Assembly (NCBI RefSeq): GCF_001889605.1
Contig: NZ_CP018171.1
Span: 1,758,501 to 1,822,500 of the forward strand
Reading direction: 5' to 3'
Length of the DNA: 64,000 nucleotides
DNA from: Aquibium oceanicum
Lineage (GTDB): Bacteria > Pseudomonadota > Alphaproteobacteria > Rhizobiales > Rhizobiaceae
Shown here: piece by piece, positions 17,970 to 27,248 of the stretch
How positions within the stretch are numbered: the stretch's first letter is position 1
How the letters are laid out: each line of letters opens with the position of its first letter
Position numbers and translations under genes: made by a program
Notes under the pieces: model-generated
Database searches by the model: none
Told to the model about the DNA's origin: nothing
The model's input: only the letters and a program-made list of their open reading frames with translations

Positions 17970-19433
17970 TTGCGCAACGCCTTCGCCGTGCTGGCCTTCG
18001 TCGCGATCTGTATCGTTTCGCTTATCCTAGCGAACAGGGGAGTCACCGAAGACAAGATCGGAACGGACGGCCTGCAAAACTACCGTGCTGCTTACCACTT
18101 GATATCAAAAGGTGTTTTCGCGATAGACGCGCAGGGTAGCATTCCGTCCATGACGCGGGAGCCGCTACCCGGTTTCCTTCTAGCTGGGTATTTGCTTCTG
18201 GCGTTTGACGATGCCGAGAGCGCGAACCCCGAAAAAGTCAATGGTACGGCGGAAGTTGTAGAGGTCAAGCGGTTCAATCTGATCTGGCCGGTTCTGGCAG
18301 CGGGGTTCTGCTTCGTCGGTGGATGGCAATTGACCGGCAGTCGCGCCGCCGCGTTGGCATCCGCTGCGATCGGTGGGGTTGCGTTGGCGTCATGGGACTT
18401 CGGTCTCAACTCCATGTACACGGAAGCGATGGCGGGCGTCCTGATGCTGGCGTCTTCGTCCGCGGCTTTCTGGATGGTACGGATCCGCTCGGTTCTCTCG
18501 GCCATCGCCTTCGGACTGGCATTCGGCCTCCTGGCGCTCACGAAGGCGATAGCCGCCACTGTTTTCCTAGCCGCTCTGCCTTTGGCTGTTGGGCTTACAT
18601 GGTGGGCTTCGGGGGACTGGCGGCAGGCGGGAAAGGTTCTTGCAGCTGCGTTCGTCGCATACGCTTTCATAGTCGGCCCCTGGCTGGTCAGGAATGTGGC
18701 TCATTTCGGGGAGCCGTCCATTGCCATGCGTGGGAGTCGCGTACTGCTGTATCGCTCGATGCTCAACGAAATGCCTGCGGAGACATATCGCGCGAGCTTC
18801 TATGTTTGGGCTCCAAGGGAAATCCGTCCGGCACTGGGGGCACTATTCGGCTTTTCGAATGCCGACATGCAGAAAGGCGGCGCTGGCGCAGCGTTGAACA
18901 GAGGCCCTTCTGATTTCATGGCGGAGGATCGGGAGGCAGAGAGACTTGGAAGACCCGATCTTGCCACGAGCTACCTTTGGAAAATGCGAGCTGAACACCG
19001 GGTGCTAGTCCAGAAGATTAGGGAGGAAGAAGGCGCTTCTGTCCCCGTCGCCAGGATACTGGCGGAAGATCGGATGAAAAGCCAAGCCGCAGCAATGATC
19101 CGCGCGCATCCGGTCAACCACCTCACGGCAATGGTGCCGCTGTTCTGGCGCGGGTTGTGGATCGAGAACGCAATCGTCTGGTGGCTCGGCCCAATCATGG
19201 TGCTGGCGCTGCCAGGATTGTTCCTGCTCGGGGCAGTCCGCCGGCGGCCGGACGTTCTAGCGTTTACGCTCGCCCCCATGGGGGTCATGGGGGCGTATCT
19301 AGTCGGAACGCACAACCTGCCTCGGTACGTCGAGCCACTTATGCCGGTGATGGTATGCTGCCTTACGGCACTGGTCTATGCGACAGTTGCTCGGGCAGCG
19401 CGGCGGCTCGGGGAATCGAGCGGCGAGCGCTAA
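17970..19433 (+). CDS. polytopic membrane protein, glycosyltransferase-like
   Basis: Integral membrane protein of 487 residues. The start is taken as TTG 17970 because GGGAG lies 7 nt upstream and the N-terminus then begins with a hydrophobic helix (LRNAFAVLAFVAICIVSLILAN). There are about ten membrane segments and a large extracytoplasmic loop. The early sequence (...GTDGLQNYRAAYHLISKG...) and overall shape resemble GT-C/PMT-type lipid-linked sugar transferases. It lies between tail fibres and lysis genes, a typical site for lysogenic-conversion genes, so O-antigen or glycan modification is inferred. Confidence 0.5.
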   Translation: MRNAFAVLAFVAICIVSLILANRGVTEDKIGTDGLQNYRAAYHLISKGVFAIDAQGSIPSMTREPLPGFLLAGYLLLAFDDAESANPEKVNGTAEVVEVKRFNLIWPVLAAGFCFVGGWQLTGSRAAALASAAIGGVALASWDFGLNSMYTEAMAGVLMLASSSAAFWMVRIRSVLSAIAFGLAFGLLALTKAIAATVFLAALPLAVGLTWWASGDWRQAGKVLAAAFVAYAFIVGPWLVRNVAHFGEPSIAMRGSRVLLYRSMLNEMPAETYRASFYVWAPREIRPALGALFGFSNADMQKGGAGAALNRGPSDFMAEDREAERLGRPDLATSYLWKMRAEHRVLVQKIREEEGASVPVARILAEDRMKSQAAAMIRAHPVNHLTAMVPLFWRGLWIENAIVWWLGPIMVLALPGLFLLGAVRRRPDVLAFTLAPMGVMGAYLVGTHNLPRYVEPLMPVMVCCLTALVYATVARAARRLGESSGER

Positions 19434-19434
19434 T

Positions 19435-19809
19435 TTAATCGATCGTCTCTGTCGCCCGGTCGAATGCCTTCACCCTCTCGCGGGCGGCGGCAAAGACTTC
19501 AGCTTCCTCGCGGTATCTGTCGCGGAGTGGATATACCTCAGCTTGGAGCAATTCGGCTTTCGCGTCGTCTCCAGCCTCCTTCGCTTCTCTCACCGCCGCG
19601 CGGGCCGCATTATACGCTTCGCGAGCGGCCACATACGATTCGGTCACTACCTTCAATTCGGCAACGGCGTCCGCTCGCGTGGGAGGGCTCTCGACACTAG
19701 CCACTGGAGCAGGAGTTGCGACTGGTGCCGCGTCAGACGCAGGCTCTTCCGAACAGGCGGCAAGCGCCAGACACGCAAACGCCGCGATCAAAGCAAGTGA
19801 TTTAGTCAA
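19435..19809 (-). CDS. small lipoprotein with coiled coil
   Basis: Protein of 124 residues with a lipoprotein signal peptide: a hydrophobic stretch ending LALAAC at residue 19, so Cys19 should be lipidated. The rest has a Pro/Ala-rich linker and a charged helix (residues about 45-120) rich in Ala/Glu/Arg, predicted coiled coil. It is transcribed toward the glycosyltransferase-like gene, with the two stops 2 nt apart. Function unknown. An outer-membrane protein encoded as a conversion gene is plausible. Confidence 0.65.
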   Translation of the reverse strand: MTKSLALIAAFACLALAACSEEPASDAAPVATPAPVASVESPPTRADAVAELKVVTESYVAAREAYNAARAAVREAKEAGDDAKAELLQAEVYPLRDRYREEAEVFAAARERVKAFDRATETID

Positions 19810-20002
19810 ACCGTCGCTCCTTAAAACGCCATGGGTACGCGGCGGCTATGGCGCAGTATTATGGCGTTGTCTAGGCCACTGCCCGAGAATGCCGAACGCT
19901 CATCCGTTGACCGACCCGGCGCGATCTCATCGGCGCGAGTCAGTGCGTTGTTAGAGCGCTTGGCCCCGCCGTAGGATGGCCGGCGGATTGATCGGTCCCA
20001 AG
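19810..20002. other. intergenic stretch without clear features
   Basis: About 190 nt between divergent-looking phage genes. No plausible gene, hairpin or strong promoter was seen. Confidence 0.5.
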
Positions 20003-20272
20003 CTAACGGCGGACGACATACCTGTCTGGGTCAGCCCACGATCCGGACTGAAGCCGCGCAAGACCGGCGGTTACGGCCTGGTCGGCAACTTCCACCTCGC
20101 CGTATGACAGACTGTCGCTAGAACATGACCCACCCAGTCCTTCAAGGAATGTGATGAATTCGCCGGTCGTAACGAATCGCGCGGGCTTCCGCTCCTTTAA
20201 CAGCCCGAACATGCGATCCAGTAATGGCGCATAGGTGTATCCGGCGATCAGGCTGATCATTGCGTCTTCCAT
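20003..20272 (-). CDS. small hypothetical protein
   Basis: Up to 89 residues from ATG 20272, or 85 from ATG 20260 (MISLIAGYTYAPLLDRMFGLL), where GGA lies at a usable distance. The N-terminus is mildly hydrophobic, the rest polar and acidic. It lies between the lipoprotein and the endolysin gene, on the opposite strand to the endolysin. No family recognised. A real gene is likely but not certain. Confidence 0.4.
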   Translation of the reverse strand: MEDAMISLIAGYTYAPLLDRMFGLLKERKPARFVTTGEFITFLEGLGGSCSSDSLSYGEVEVADQAVTAGLARLQSGSWADPDRYVVRR

Positions 20273-20393
20273 CCCTGTCAGACCCTAGCGCAGTGAAGGC
20301 TAGAGGCAGTGCGCGCAAGGGAGCACAGTTTTCCGGTTTCATCAACGCCGAGAGTTGCGCGCGACGCCCGGAAACCAACCGAAAGGAACGATG

Positions 20394-21236
20394 ATGAACG
20401 TCATCCCCGACGCATGGCTGCCGGCCGTGCCGATGAAGCGCGTCCACGGCCACTGGACCGCCGGCGGCCACGACGCCAATGAGACCGACCGCAAGGCCTA
20501 TCACGTTCTCGTTGAGGGCGATGCCAAGATCGTCCGGGGCATTCCCTCGATCGCTGCCAACTCGGGGTCAATCAAGGATGGCTATGCCGCCCATACGCTG
20601 AACGCCAACACTGGCGCGATCGGGATTTCCATGTGTGGCATGGCCGGTGCGGCGGAAAGTCCGTTCGATCCCGGCCGCGCGCCGCTGACCCTGCCGCAGT
20701 GGACGGCCTTCATCGCAGCCGTAACGCAACTCTGCCGGGTGTACGACATCCCGGTGACGCCGAAGACAGTGCTCTTCCACGCCGAGGTGCAGGCGAACCT
20801 CGGCATCAAGCAGCGCAACAAGTGGGACGTGACGCGGCTGGTCTTCGATCCCGCGACGGTGGGCGCTAAGGCGATCGGCGACAAGATGCGCCGCGAGGTC
20901 TCGGCGCTGCTCGCCGGCAAGGCGCCGGCGGAGCCGTTCGAGCCGGTTCCCGAAGGCGCGCGCGCCAGGGTGACTGCCGCCAGCCTGAATTTCCGCAGCG
21001 CGCCGGATGGCGAGATCACCGGCAGCCTTCCGGAAGGACTGATCGTCGAGGTGATCGTGATCGATGGCGATTGGATCAACGTCGAGACGCCGGCCGGCTA
21101 TCGCGGGTGGGTGTCGCGCGCGCACGTCGTCATGGTCGACGGCCCGCCGGCGGCCGAACCAACGAAGCCCGATCCGCGCCGCAAGATGATCGACGACATC
21201 CGCGCCATGCTGGACGGCCTCGAAGCGGCACTCTGA
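20394..21236 (+). CDS. phage endolysin: N-acetylmuramoyl-L-alanine amidase plus SH3
   Basis: Lytic amidase of 280 residues. The N-terminal PGRP/amidase_2-type domain (about 1-165) shows zinc-site histidines in VHGHWTAGGH and LFHAEVQANL, and the ...GIKQRNKWDVTRL... C-terminal block. After a linker, residues about 190-255 form a bacterial SH3 domain (AASLNFRSAPDGEITGSLPEG ... GYRGWVSRAHV) for wall binding. ATG 20394 is chosen over ATG 20391. AAAGGA is 6 nt upstream, and the decayed copies at 22293, 24604 and 26835 keep ATG only at this position. No signal peptide, so it needs a holin, which is encoded next. Confidence 0.85.
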   Translation: MNVIPDAWLPAVPMKRVHGHWTAGGHDANETDRKAYHVLVEGDAKIVRGIPSIAANSGSIKDGYAAHTLNANTGAIGISMCGMAGAAESPFDPGRAPLTLPQWTAFIAAVTQLCRVYDIPVTPKTVLFHAEVQANLGIKQRNKWDVTRLVFDPATVGAKAIGDKMRREVSALLAGKAPAEPFEPVPEGARARVTAASLNFRSAPDGEITGSLPEGLIVEVIVIDGDWINVETPAGYRGWVSRAHVVMVDGPPAAEPTKPDPRRKMIDDIRAMLDGLEAAL

Positions 21237-21295
21237 TCCATCCATCCCAGATCCCCCGGACGATCCGGAGGCGAACCCCCACAAGGAGAACTCCC

Positions 21296-21490
21296 ATGAT
21301 GAAGCAGATCAAGGCCGTCGCCGGCGCCACCATGGCCGGCATCGCCAGTGCCGGCACGGCCGTCGTGGTCGTGCCGCCCGAGGTCGCCATGCCTTGGTAC
21401 GGCTATGTCGTGGTCGGCGCGATCAACGCGGGCCTGACCTATCTCGCCGTCTACTGGCCGCGCAACGCCCCGGCCAAGAACGCCGAATGA
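21296..21490 (+). CDS. holin-like small membrane protein
   Basis: Protein of 64 residues with two hydrophobic stretches (residues about 6-28 and 32-52) and a charged C-terminus. AAGGAG lies 7 nt upstream of ATG 21296. It follows the endolysin by 59 nt and precedes two further membrane proteins, matching a phage holin cassette. Tandem ATG (21296, 21299). Holin identity is inferred from size, topology and context. Confidence 0.6.
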   Translation: MMKQIKAVAGATMAGIASAGTAVVVVPPEVAMPWYGYVVVGAINAGLTYLAVYWPRNAPAKNAE

Positions 21491-21567
21491 CGATCGACCT
21501 CGTCCTCTGGGGCGCGCTGGCGGTGGTGCTCGTCGCAGGCGTGTTCGTCCTGCGGAGGGGCCGATGA
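21487..21567 (+). CDS. 26-aa membrane peptide in lysis cassette
   Basis: A very short frame, MTIDLVLWGALAVVLVAGVF VLRRGR, starting in the holin-like gene's stop (ATGA at 21487-21490) and ending in an overlap with the next gene (ATGA at 21564-21567). One membrane helix with a basic C-terminus is predicted. The tight overlaps on both sides support real coupled translation. Function unknown; spanin-like or antiholin-like roles are possible. Confidence 0.5.
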   Translation: MTIDLVLWGALAVVLVAGVFVLRRGR

Positions 21568-22025
21568 CGGGCGACCACCTGCGGCGCTCCTTCTGCGAGA
21601 GCTTTCCCGGCCGCGCCTCCGAATGGGCGCTCGGCCTGATGCTGTTCAACTGGTCGGTCGTTCTGACGGCGAACCGGACGCTCTTCGAGGACCGGCAGGC
21701 CTATGGCGCCTTCGCGGCTATCATGGACCAGCAGTGGTGGGCGCTGGCCTGCCTCGTCGTCGGCGGCGCGCGGTTGGTCGTGCTCGCCATCAACGGCGCC
21801 TGGCGGCGCTCGCCGCATCTGCGCGCCATCCTCGCCTTCGCGAGCTGCTTCTTCTGGTTCCAGATCGCGGTCGGGCTGGCGCAGGCCGACAGCATCGGCA
21901 CCGGCATGGCGGTCTATCCCGTGCTCTTCCTTCTCGACGCCTTCAACGCCATCCGCACGCTGGGTGAAGCGGGCCTATCAGACGCACACCACAAGCGGAC
22001 GGCGCGACATGGACCTGACGCCTGA
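21564..22025 (+). CDS. membrane protein in lysis cassette
   Basis: Protein of 153 residues with three to four membrane helices (for example residues 25-45, 55-75 and 90-112). Starts at an ATGA overlap with the preceding peptide and overlaps the next gene (22009) by 17 nt. No family assigned; seen in my memory as a recurrent protein in rhizobial phage lysis blocks, but the function is not known. Confidence 0.55.
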   Translation: MTGDHLRRSFCESFPGRASEWALGLMLFNWSVVLTANRTLFEDRQAYGAFAAIMDQQWWALACLVVGGARLVVLAINGAWRRSPHLRAILAFASCFFWFQIAVGLAQADSIGTGMAVYPVLFLLDAFNAIRTLGEAGLSDAHHKRTARHGPDA

Positions 22026-22296
22026 ACTTCTCGGCACCGCGGCCGTCGGGCTCATCGTCATCATCGGCGCAATCGGCAACTACCTTCGCGCCCTGCGGCG
22101 TCCGCCGCCGAACCCGGTGGTGTCCGGCGTGGGCGGCGGGCTGGCCGAACACGAGCAGATGGAACGGCTAATCTTCGAGATGAAGCGCATCGCCGACGCG
22201 CTCACGGACAAGAACACCTCGTCGATCAACAGCCGGCTCGAGGAGCTGGCCGACGCGATCGACCACTTGAAGGCCGGGCCGCCGCGGCGGCGATGA
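22009..22296 (+). CDS. small membrane/coiled-coil protein in lysis cassette
   Basis: Protein of 95 residues: one N-terminal membrane helix (TPELLGTAAVGLIVIIGAIG), a basic linker RALRRPPPN, then a charged helix (about 45-90) with heptad-like spacing. This is the layout of an inner-membrane spanin or phage accessory lysis protein. Its stop overlaps the decayed endolysin start at 22293. Role inferred. Confidence 0.5.
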   Translation: MDLTPELLGTAAVGLIVIIGAIGNYLRALRRPPPNPVVSGVGGGLAEHEQMERLIFEMKRIADALTDKNTSSINSRLEELADAIDHLKAGPPRRR

Positions 22297-22502
22297 ACGT
22301 CATGCGACATGCATCGCTGCCGGCCGTGCCGATAAAACCCATCCACGGCCCTTGGAGGGCAGGCGGCTACGAGGCACAGAACCGACATAACAGGACGCGC
22401 GCGCTGATGATAATGGCGGGCGTTTTCACCGAGGACGATGGCGGCATGAGATCAATGATTTCCGCGCATCTCATGGATCGCTACAAGACGCTGGTGTCCT
22501 GA
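22293..22502 (+). pseudogene. decayed endolysin 5' fragment, copy 1
   Basis: Starts exactly in the stop of the preceding gene (ATGA) and encodes MNVMRHASLPAVPIKPIHGP WRAGGYEAQN, a clear but mutated copy of the endolysin N-terminus (MNVIPDAWLPAVPMKRVHGHW). After about 30 residues the similarity ends and unrelated sequence runs to a stop. The zinc-ligand His is mutated and the catalytic domain is absent, so it cannot be a working amidase. Homology starts at the ATG and not before. Confidence 0.75.
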
Positions 22503-22531
22503 CGCGATCTCGCCGATTTCGTGCCGCTCGG

Positions 22532-24436
22532 TCAGTCGCGCGGCCTTCTCGCCACCGCCGCCTCTTTGGGTTCGCTGCGGGTAGAAGGCAGGGGAAGGTC
22601 GATCCCTTGCAAGACATAGGTTGCTCCGGCCGCGGTGAAGTGCCCGTAATCCCACTGGATGGGGATGCCATCCGGGGTCAGGACCTGGCATTTCCCTTTC
22701 GGGCAGATCGCATCTAGGATCGAAATCAGATGCGCCGAAGTTCCCGCGACCTGTTTAGCGACACCTCTGTCGACCCGCTGCTTCGTAGCGTACCGCCTGG
22801 AAGCTCGCATCAGATCTTGACCCGTCATTCTCGACTTCGCCAAAAGCTTCGCGAGGCTATGCCGATACTCGACCGTGGGGCCGAACACGATGACTTCCGG
22901 TGTGTATCGGCTCACGGTCTCGATCGTTTTTCTCAGATTCTTGATGCCGCGACGGTCCCACCGGGCGGAAATGATCACTGCATCGAACGCCATGTTCGGC
23001 AGGTACGTCTTGAATACGTCATTCATCAGCTCGGTGCAGCGCTTCTTCCCGACCGAGCGGACCACCGGCTGACACGCTGATGCAGCGGCTTGAGCAAAAT
23101 GTATGCCGGGATACAGTTGACGAAGTGCCGGCATGAAGTGATCGGCGTGGCTGTCGCCGAGAACGAGGACGTTCGGCTTGTCGGCGACTCGGGCTAGGCA
23201 TCGATCGGGGTCGAAAGTCACCCGCTTACGATCGCTTATACTCGTGACGAAGCACGCTAAGTCCCGTTCCTTGTGCAAACCGTAATTCATGAACGAAGCC
23301 ATTTCGCGGGCGTCCGCCGGCAATCTCGACGGTAACCCGCCAAAGATTACTAGCGCGTAGCAACCAGTGGCGACCGCGGCCATACTCGCGCCCCCGACGG
23401 AAACCGCTACCCAGCGAGGCGGCCTGCGGCGACGAATGGGCTCCTCGACCAGCCACCAAGAAAGCGCGGCCAGCACGAACGATACCGCGATCAACGCGAG
23501 ACGATCGTACAGGGGCGGAACGTCTCCCATTCCGTACTGGCGATAGAGAACCAGGACAGGCCAGTGCCAAAGGTACAGGGAGAAGCTGATCTTTCCGACG
23601 AAGACCATGGGTGGCAGGGAGAGCACCCGCGCGACGACCGTACGTTGCGCGTTCGCCCCGATCAGGAGCGCGGCGCCGACGCAAGGATAGAGTGCGTTAG
23701 CCCCCGGGAACGGCGACTTCGCGGTGAGCGCGAAGATGCCATAGGCAACCAGGCCGATACCGATGACGGCAATCGCCTCTGCCGCCGGGCGGTGCCTGAT
23801 TGCCGGCACGAACACCAGGAGCGCGCCGATCGCCAGCTCCCACGCCCGCGTGTGCAGCATGTAGAAAGCCACCGGCTGGTCGCTTTTCACGATGTAGACC
23901 GATGCGACGAAGCTGCCGGCAATGATGGCGATCAGGGCCGCGATTGCGGCGGACCTCGTCGAGAATCGCAGGACGACGAAGAGCAGGATCGGCCAGACGA
24001 TATAGAACTGCTCCTCGACCGCCAGCGACCACATGTGCAGTAGCGGCATGAGATCCGCGGCGTTGTCGAAATACCCGCCGGTGTTGTGCAGGAAAAAGAA
24101 ATTGGCAAGGCCGAACGCGGAGTAAGTAGCGCTCTCTCCGAACTGGGAATACTCTTCCGGCAGCAGGACGATGTATCCTGCGATCGCGGCGGCGATGATT
24201 GTGGTCAGTGTTGCTGGCAATATCCTGCGGACGCGGCGATCGTAGAAGCCGAGTACAGAGAATCTGCCTTCCTCCATTTCGCGCGCGATGATCGACGTGA
24301 TCAGAAAACCGGAAATGACGAAGAATACATCGACCCCGGTGAAACCGCCCGAAAAAGGACCGATCGCATAGTGGTAAAGGATAACGGATACGACGGATAC
24401 CGTCCGCAGCCCGTCGATGTCTGGCCTGTAGTTCAT
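22532..24436 (-). CDS. acyltransferase, AT3 plus SGNH domain (OafA type)
   Basis: Membrane O-acyltransferase of 634 residues. Start ATG 24436 (MNYRPDIDGLRTVSVVSVIL) follows GAGGA by 6-7 nt. The AT3 domain (about 1-350) has ten membrane helices with the signature DGLRTVSV... and GGFTGVDVFFVISGFLI, RPxxDGLR-type and VEEQFY. The C-terminal SGNH domain (about 400-610) carries GDSHADH near residue 426 and DYGHFTAAG as the Asp-x-x-His pair. It acetylates a cell-surface or periplasmic glycan (O-antigen family). It is divergent from the endolysin fragment at 24604, a pattern repeated for the next acyltransferase. Confidence 0.85.
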   Translation of the reverse strand: MNYRPDIDGLRTVSVVSVILYHYAIGPFSGGFTGVDVFFVISGFLITSIIAREMEEGRFSVLGFYDRRVRRILPATLTTIIAAAIAGYIVLLPEEYSQFGESATYSAFGLANFFFLHNTGGYFDNAADLMPLLHMWSLAVEEQFYIVWPILLFVVLRFSTRSAAIAALIAIIAGSFVASVYIVKSDQPVAFYMLHTRAWELAIGALLVFVPAIRHRPAAEAIAVIGIGLVAYGIFALTAKSPFPGANALYPCVGAALLIGANAQRTVVARVLSLPPMVFVGKISFSLYLWHWPVLVLYRQYGMGDVPPLYDRLALIAVSFVLAALSWWLVEEPIRRRRPPRWVAVSVGGASMAAVATGCYALVIFGGLPSRLPADAREMASFMNYGLHKERDLACFVTSISDRKRVTFDPDRCLARVADKPNVLVLGDSHADHFMPALRQLYPGIHFAQAAASACQPVVRSVGKKRCTELMNDVFKTYLPNMAFDAVIISARWDRRGIKNLRKTIETVSRYTPEVIVFGPTVEYRHSLAKLLAKSRMTGQDLMRASRRYATKQRVDRGVAKQVAGTSAHLISILDAICPKGKCQVLTPDGIPIQWDYGHFTAAGATYVLQGIDLPLPSTRSEPKEAAVARRPRD

Positions 24437-24603
24437 CCGTCGTCCTCGTAAAGCGGTTATCACCCTTAAGCATGTCCACTTGACAATCTCAACTGTCGGC
24501 TCGCCGCGCACCGTCCCGGTCTTGTCGGCGCGGGCTCTTCGTCATGCCACTGACGGCGGCCGGATCCGACAGAAATCTTCAACGCCTCCAGAAAGGAACG
24601 ACG

Positions 24604-24708
24604 ATGAACGTCATCCCCAACGCATGGCCTCCTGCCGTGCCGATGAAGCGCATCCACGGCCACTGGACGGCCGGCGGCCATAAGGCCAACCAGACTGATG
24701 CGGCCTGA
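24604..24708 (+). pseudogene. decayed endolysin 5' fragment, copy 2
   Basis: ATG 24604 behind AAAGGAACG encodes MNVIPNAWPPAVPMKRIHGHW TAGGHKANQ then stops at TGA 24706-24708 (34 residues). This is the first zinc-ligand segment of the endolysin only. Ribosome site and start are conserved, so the breakpoint is near codon 30. It lies 167 nt to the right of the acyltransferase start and transcribed away from it. Confidence 0.8.
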
Positions 24709-24769
24709 TACAAACGGTTTGCCTCCCTTATGACCGATCCGGTCAAGGTCTACTGCGCTGCCGCCGCAA

Positions 24770-26743
24770 CTAGCGTACGCTGGATAGAGTGGCCGCCATG
24801 CTGTCTTTTCGCGCACGTGCGGCGGCGATGAAATCGTCGATCTTGGGATAGAATAGGTTGACGATGGCTCGTGCCGCGTCGTAGTTCAAATGATCGTCGT
24901 CGCGATAAATAAATATGTCTTTATATGTTGTGGGGCAGCGGTCTGCAGCTTTTCCGCATAGAATATTAAATGCATCTAGGAAAAACACTGAAGTCTCGCG
25001 CTTTTCTGTTCTGCGAAAGATTTCTTGTGAATAGTCCACTCTTTCGTATGCCTGCTTTCGTGTATAGAAAGGCTTGCATGACGATGGGTTCTGCATCATG
25101 CACCGCTTCATGCTCTGTCCCAGCGGAGGGATTTGGCCCATGATCAGCAGGGGAAGATTTTCTTTGGAAAGGCTCTTGGTCAAATTGCGCAAGGCGCTTT
25201 TGAAAACCTTGCGTGAGTACGCAACCGACAATACGGGATCCTTCTCGGCGCGGAATTTGAGAAAGAAAGTGCGTCCCTCGTTGCCTGGATCGGCACCATC
25301 GGAGGCCGGCTCTTCTGTAGATAATTCCCATCGCGCGGCCACAATCACGCCGTCGAACTTGTCGCCTCTGAAAGCCTTCTTGTACTCCTTCAGAAAGTTC
25401 GGACACATCTGCTTTCCATCGACAATTCGCGCGAGTTGAGGGAAGGGGAAACAGCGACCGCCGACGCGTACGAGATCTATATTTCGCTCTCGCAGGTATC
25501 CGTCTAGCAGCCATTCGTAATGTTGCGCGTGACTGTCGCCGAGGATCGCGATGCGGAGTTCCGGGTTCTTCACCGGCGGACGTTTCTTCGGCCCGGTCGT
25601 TTGCATATTGGCCAGATAGCGTTTTGCGCTTTCGGGCGTGCGCCATTCCCAGCCATCCGAGTAAGCGCTCGCCACGGGAACCATGAGCAGAACCAGCACC
25701 GCGAAAGTCGCTCCGCTGAACCGCAGATTTCCAACGGATCGACCGCGGCCTTTCCAGAAGGGTATCTCGACCGCATGGTGCATTGCTGCGCCTAACAGCA
25801 CTGCCAGGGCGATGACGGCGAACCGATCTTGCATATCGAGCGGCCCGAATTTGTAGATCCAGAAAACGACGATCGGCCAGTGCACGAGGTAGAGCACGTA
25901 CGAGATGTCGCCGAAAAACTTTGCGGGGCGGTTATCCAGCAACACGCGGTTGGTCTTCGCATCCCCGGCAAGAATTACGAGGGCCGCGCCCAAACAGGGG
26001 AGCAGAGACGGGATCCCCGGGAAATAGGTCTCCTCGGCAAAGACGATACTGGCGAGGATCATGACCAGGCCAGCTACGGACAGGACGGACTTGAGGCGGT
26101 GTGGCTGTGGTATCCACACGAGCGCGGCGCCGATCGAGAACTCGACAATTCGAAAAGGCATCCAGAAGAACGCTGTGACGGGCTCATAGGACCTAATGAC
26201 TATTTCGGCCGCCACCAGCGACGTGAGCGCCAGTGAGGCAAGTATAACCAACATCAGGCGTTTCGGCAGCAGGAGCAGCAGACCGATCAAGGCCGGCCAG
26301 ACGAAGTAGAACTGTTCTTCGACCCCGAGCGACCAGAAGTGTAGTAGCGGCTGGGTATGAGCCGCGGGTCCGAAATAGTCCGTCTGCGACCAGAAAAAGA
26401 TATTCGGGATAAAAAGCGCTGACGCGAGCATCGACGCCGCGAATTGCTGGAGTTCGTCCGGGCTCATCATCGTCGCGGCGAAGGCGAAGGAAATCGCCAG
26501 GGTGGCTATGACCGAGGGGAGCAGCCTGCGAACGCGGCCAGCATAGAAGTTGGAAAAGCGAAAGCGACCAGTGGAGCGTTCGTTCACGATCTTGCGGGTT
26601 ATGAGATATCCGCTGATGACGAAGAATACATCGACACCCGTGAAGCCCCCGTCGAGACCAGGCACTCCGGCATGGAACAGCACGACCGCCAAGACCGCGA
26701 TCGCTCTCAACCCCACTATTTCGGGACGATGCGCTGACTGCAC
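24770..26743 (-). CDS. second acyltransferase, AT3 plus SGNH domain
   Basis: Membrane O-acyltransferase of 657 residues related to the one at 22532. GTG 26743 is chosen because GAGG sits 8 nt upstream and residues further upstream are antisense to the endolysin repeat. AT3 motifs: RPEIVGLRAIAVLAVVLFHAG, GGFTGVDVFFVISGYLI, LGVEEQFYFVWP. The SGNH domain has GDSHAQHY near residue 400 and DDDHLNYDAA at the C-terminus. AT3 helices of the two prophage acyltransferases are similar but not identical, so they likely acylate different sugars. Confidence 0.85.
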   Translation of the reverse strand: MQSAHRPEIVGLRAIAVLAVVLFHAGVPGLDGGFTGVDVFFVISGYLITRKIVNERSTGRFRFSNFYAGRVRRLLPSVIATLAISFAFAATMMSPDELQQFAASMLASALFIPNIFFWSQTDYFGPAAHTQPLLHFWSLGVEEQFYFVWPALIGLLLLLPKRLMLVILASLALTSLVAAEIVIRSYEPVTAFFWMPFRIVEFSIGAALVWIPQPHRLKSVLSVAGLVMILASIVFAEETYFPGIPSLLPCLGAALVILAGDAKTNRVLLDNRPAKFFGDISYVLYLVHWPIVVFWIYKFGPLDMQDRFAVIALAVLLGAAMHHAVEIPFWKGRGRSVGNLRFSGATFAVLVLLMVPVASAYSDGWEWRTPESAKRYLANMQTTGPKKRPPVKNPELRIAILGDSHAQHYEWLLDGYLRERNIDLVRVGGRCFPFPQLARIVDGKQMCPNFLKEYKKAFRGDKFDGVIVAARWELSTEEPASDGADPGNEGRTFFLKFRAEKDPVLSVAYSRKVFKSALRNLTKSLSKENLPLLIMGQIPPLGQSMKRCMMQNPSSCKPFYTRKQAYERVDYSQEIFRRTEKRETSVFFLDAFNILCGKAADRCPTTYKDIFIYRDDDHLNYDAARAIVNLFYPKIDDFIAAARARKDSMAATLSSVR

Positions 26744-26834
26744 TGGCGAAACCTCAGATCTCTCAACGAGTGTGTCGCTAGCCCATTCTGCGACGCCTCG
26801 CAACCGCTCCCACACAAACGGGAATGAAACGACG

Positions 26835-27248
26835 ATGAACGTCATCCCCGGCGCATGGCTTCCTGCCGTGCCGATGAATCGCATCCACGGCCACTGGACG
26901 GCCGGCGGCCATAAGGCCAACGAGACCGACCGCAAGGCCTATCACTTCCTCGTGGAAGGCGACGGAAATATCGTGCGCGGCATCCCCTCAATTTCCGCCA
27001 ATTCCGGCTCCCTCAAGGACCGCTATTCAGCCCATACGCTGAATGCCAACACCGACTCGATCAACATTTCCATGCGCGTCATGGCGGGCGCGGTGGAAAG
27101 CCCGTTCGATCCCAGCTGTGCGCCGCTGACCGTGCCGCAGTAGAACGCCTTCATCGTGGCCAACGCGCAACTCTGCCGTGTCTACGACATCCCGGTGACC
27201 CCGAAGACGGACCTCTTCCACGCCGAGGTGCCCCGCTACCTTTGTTGA
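26835..27248 (+). pseudogene. decayed endolysin, copy 3, with nonsense mutation
   Basis: Best-preserved copy. From ATG 26835 it encodes MNVIPGAWLPAVPMNRIHGHW and follows the endolysin for about 103 codons. A TAG at 27141-27143 replaces the TGG of LPQW in the parent. Reading through it, the frame continues with the second zinc-ligand region (LFHAEV) and then ends abruptly in PRYLC and TGA 27246-27248. The SH3 domain is missing. The 3' break is followed directly by a terminator. Confidence 0.85.

Noticed and set aside
26744-26935. Extension of the second prophage acyltransferase
   Set aside because: Reads through the antisense of the decayed endolysin; GTG 26743 has GAGG and normal start.
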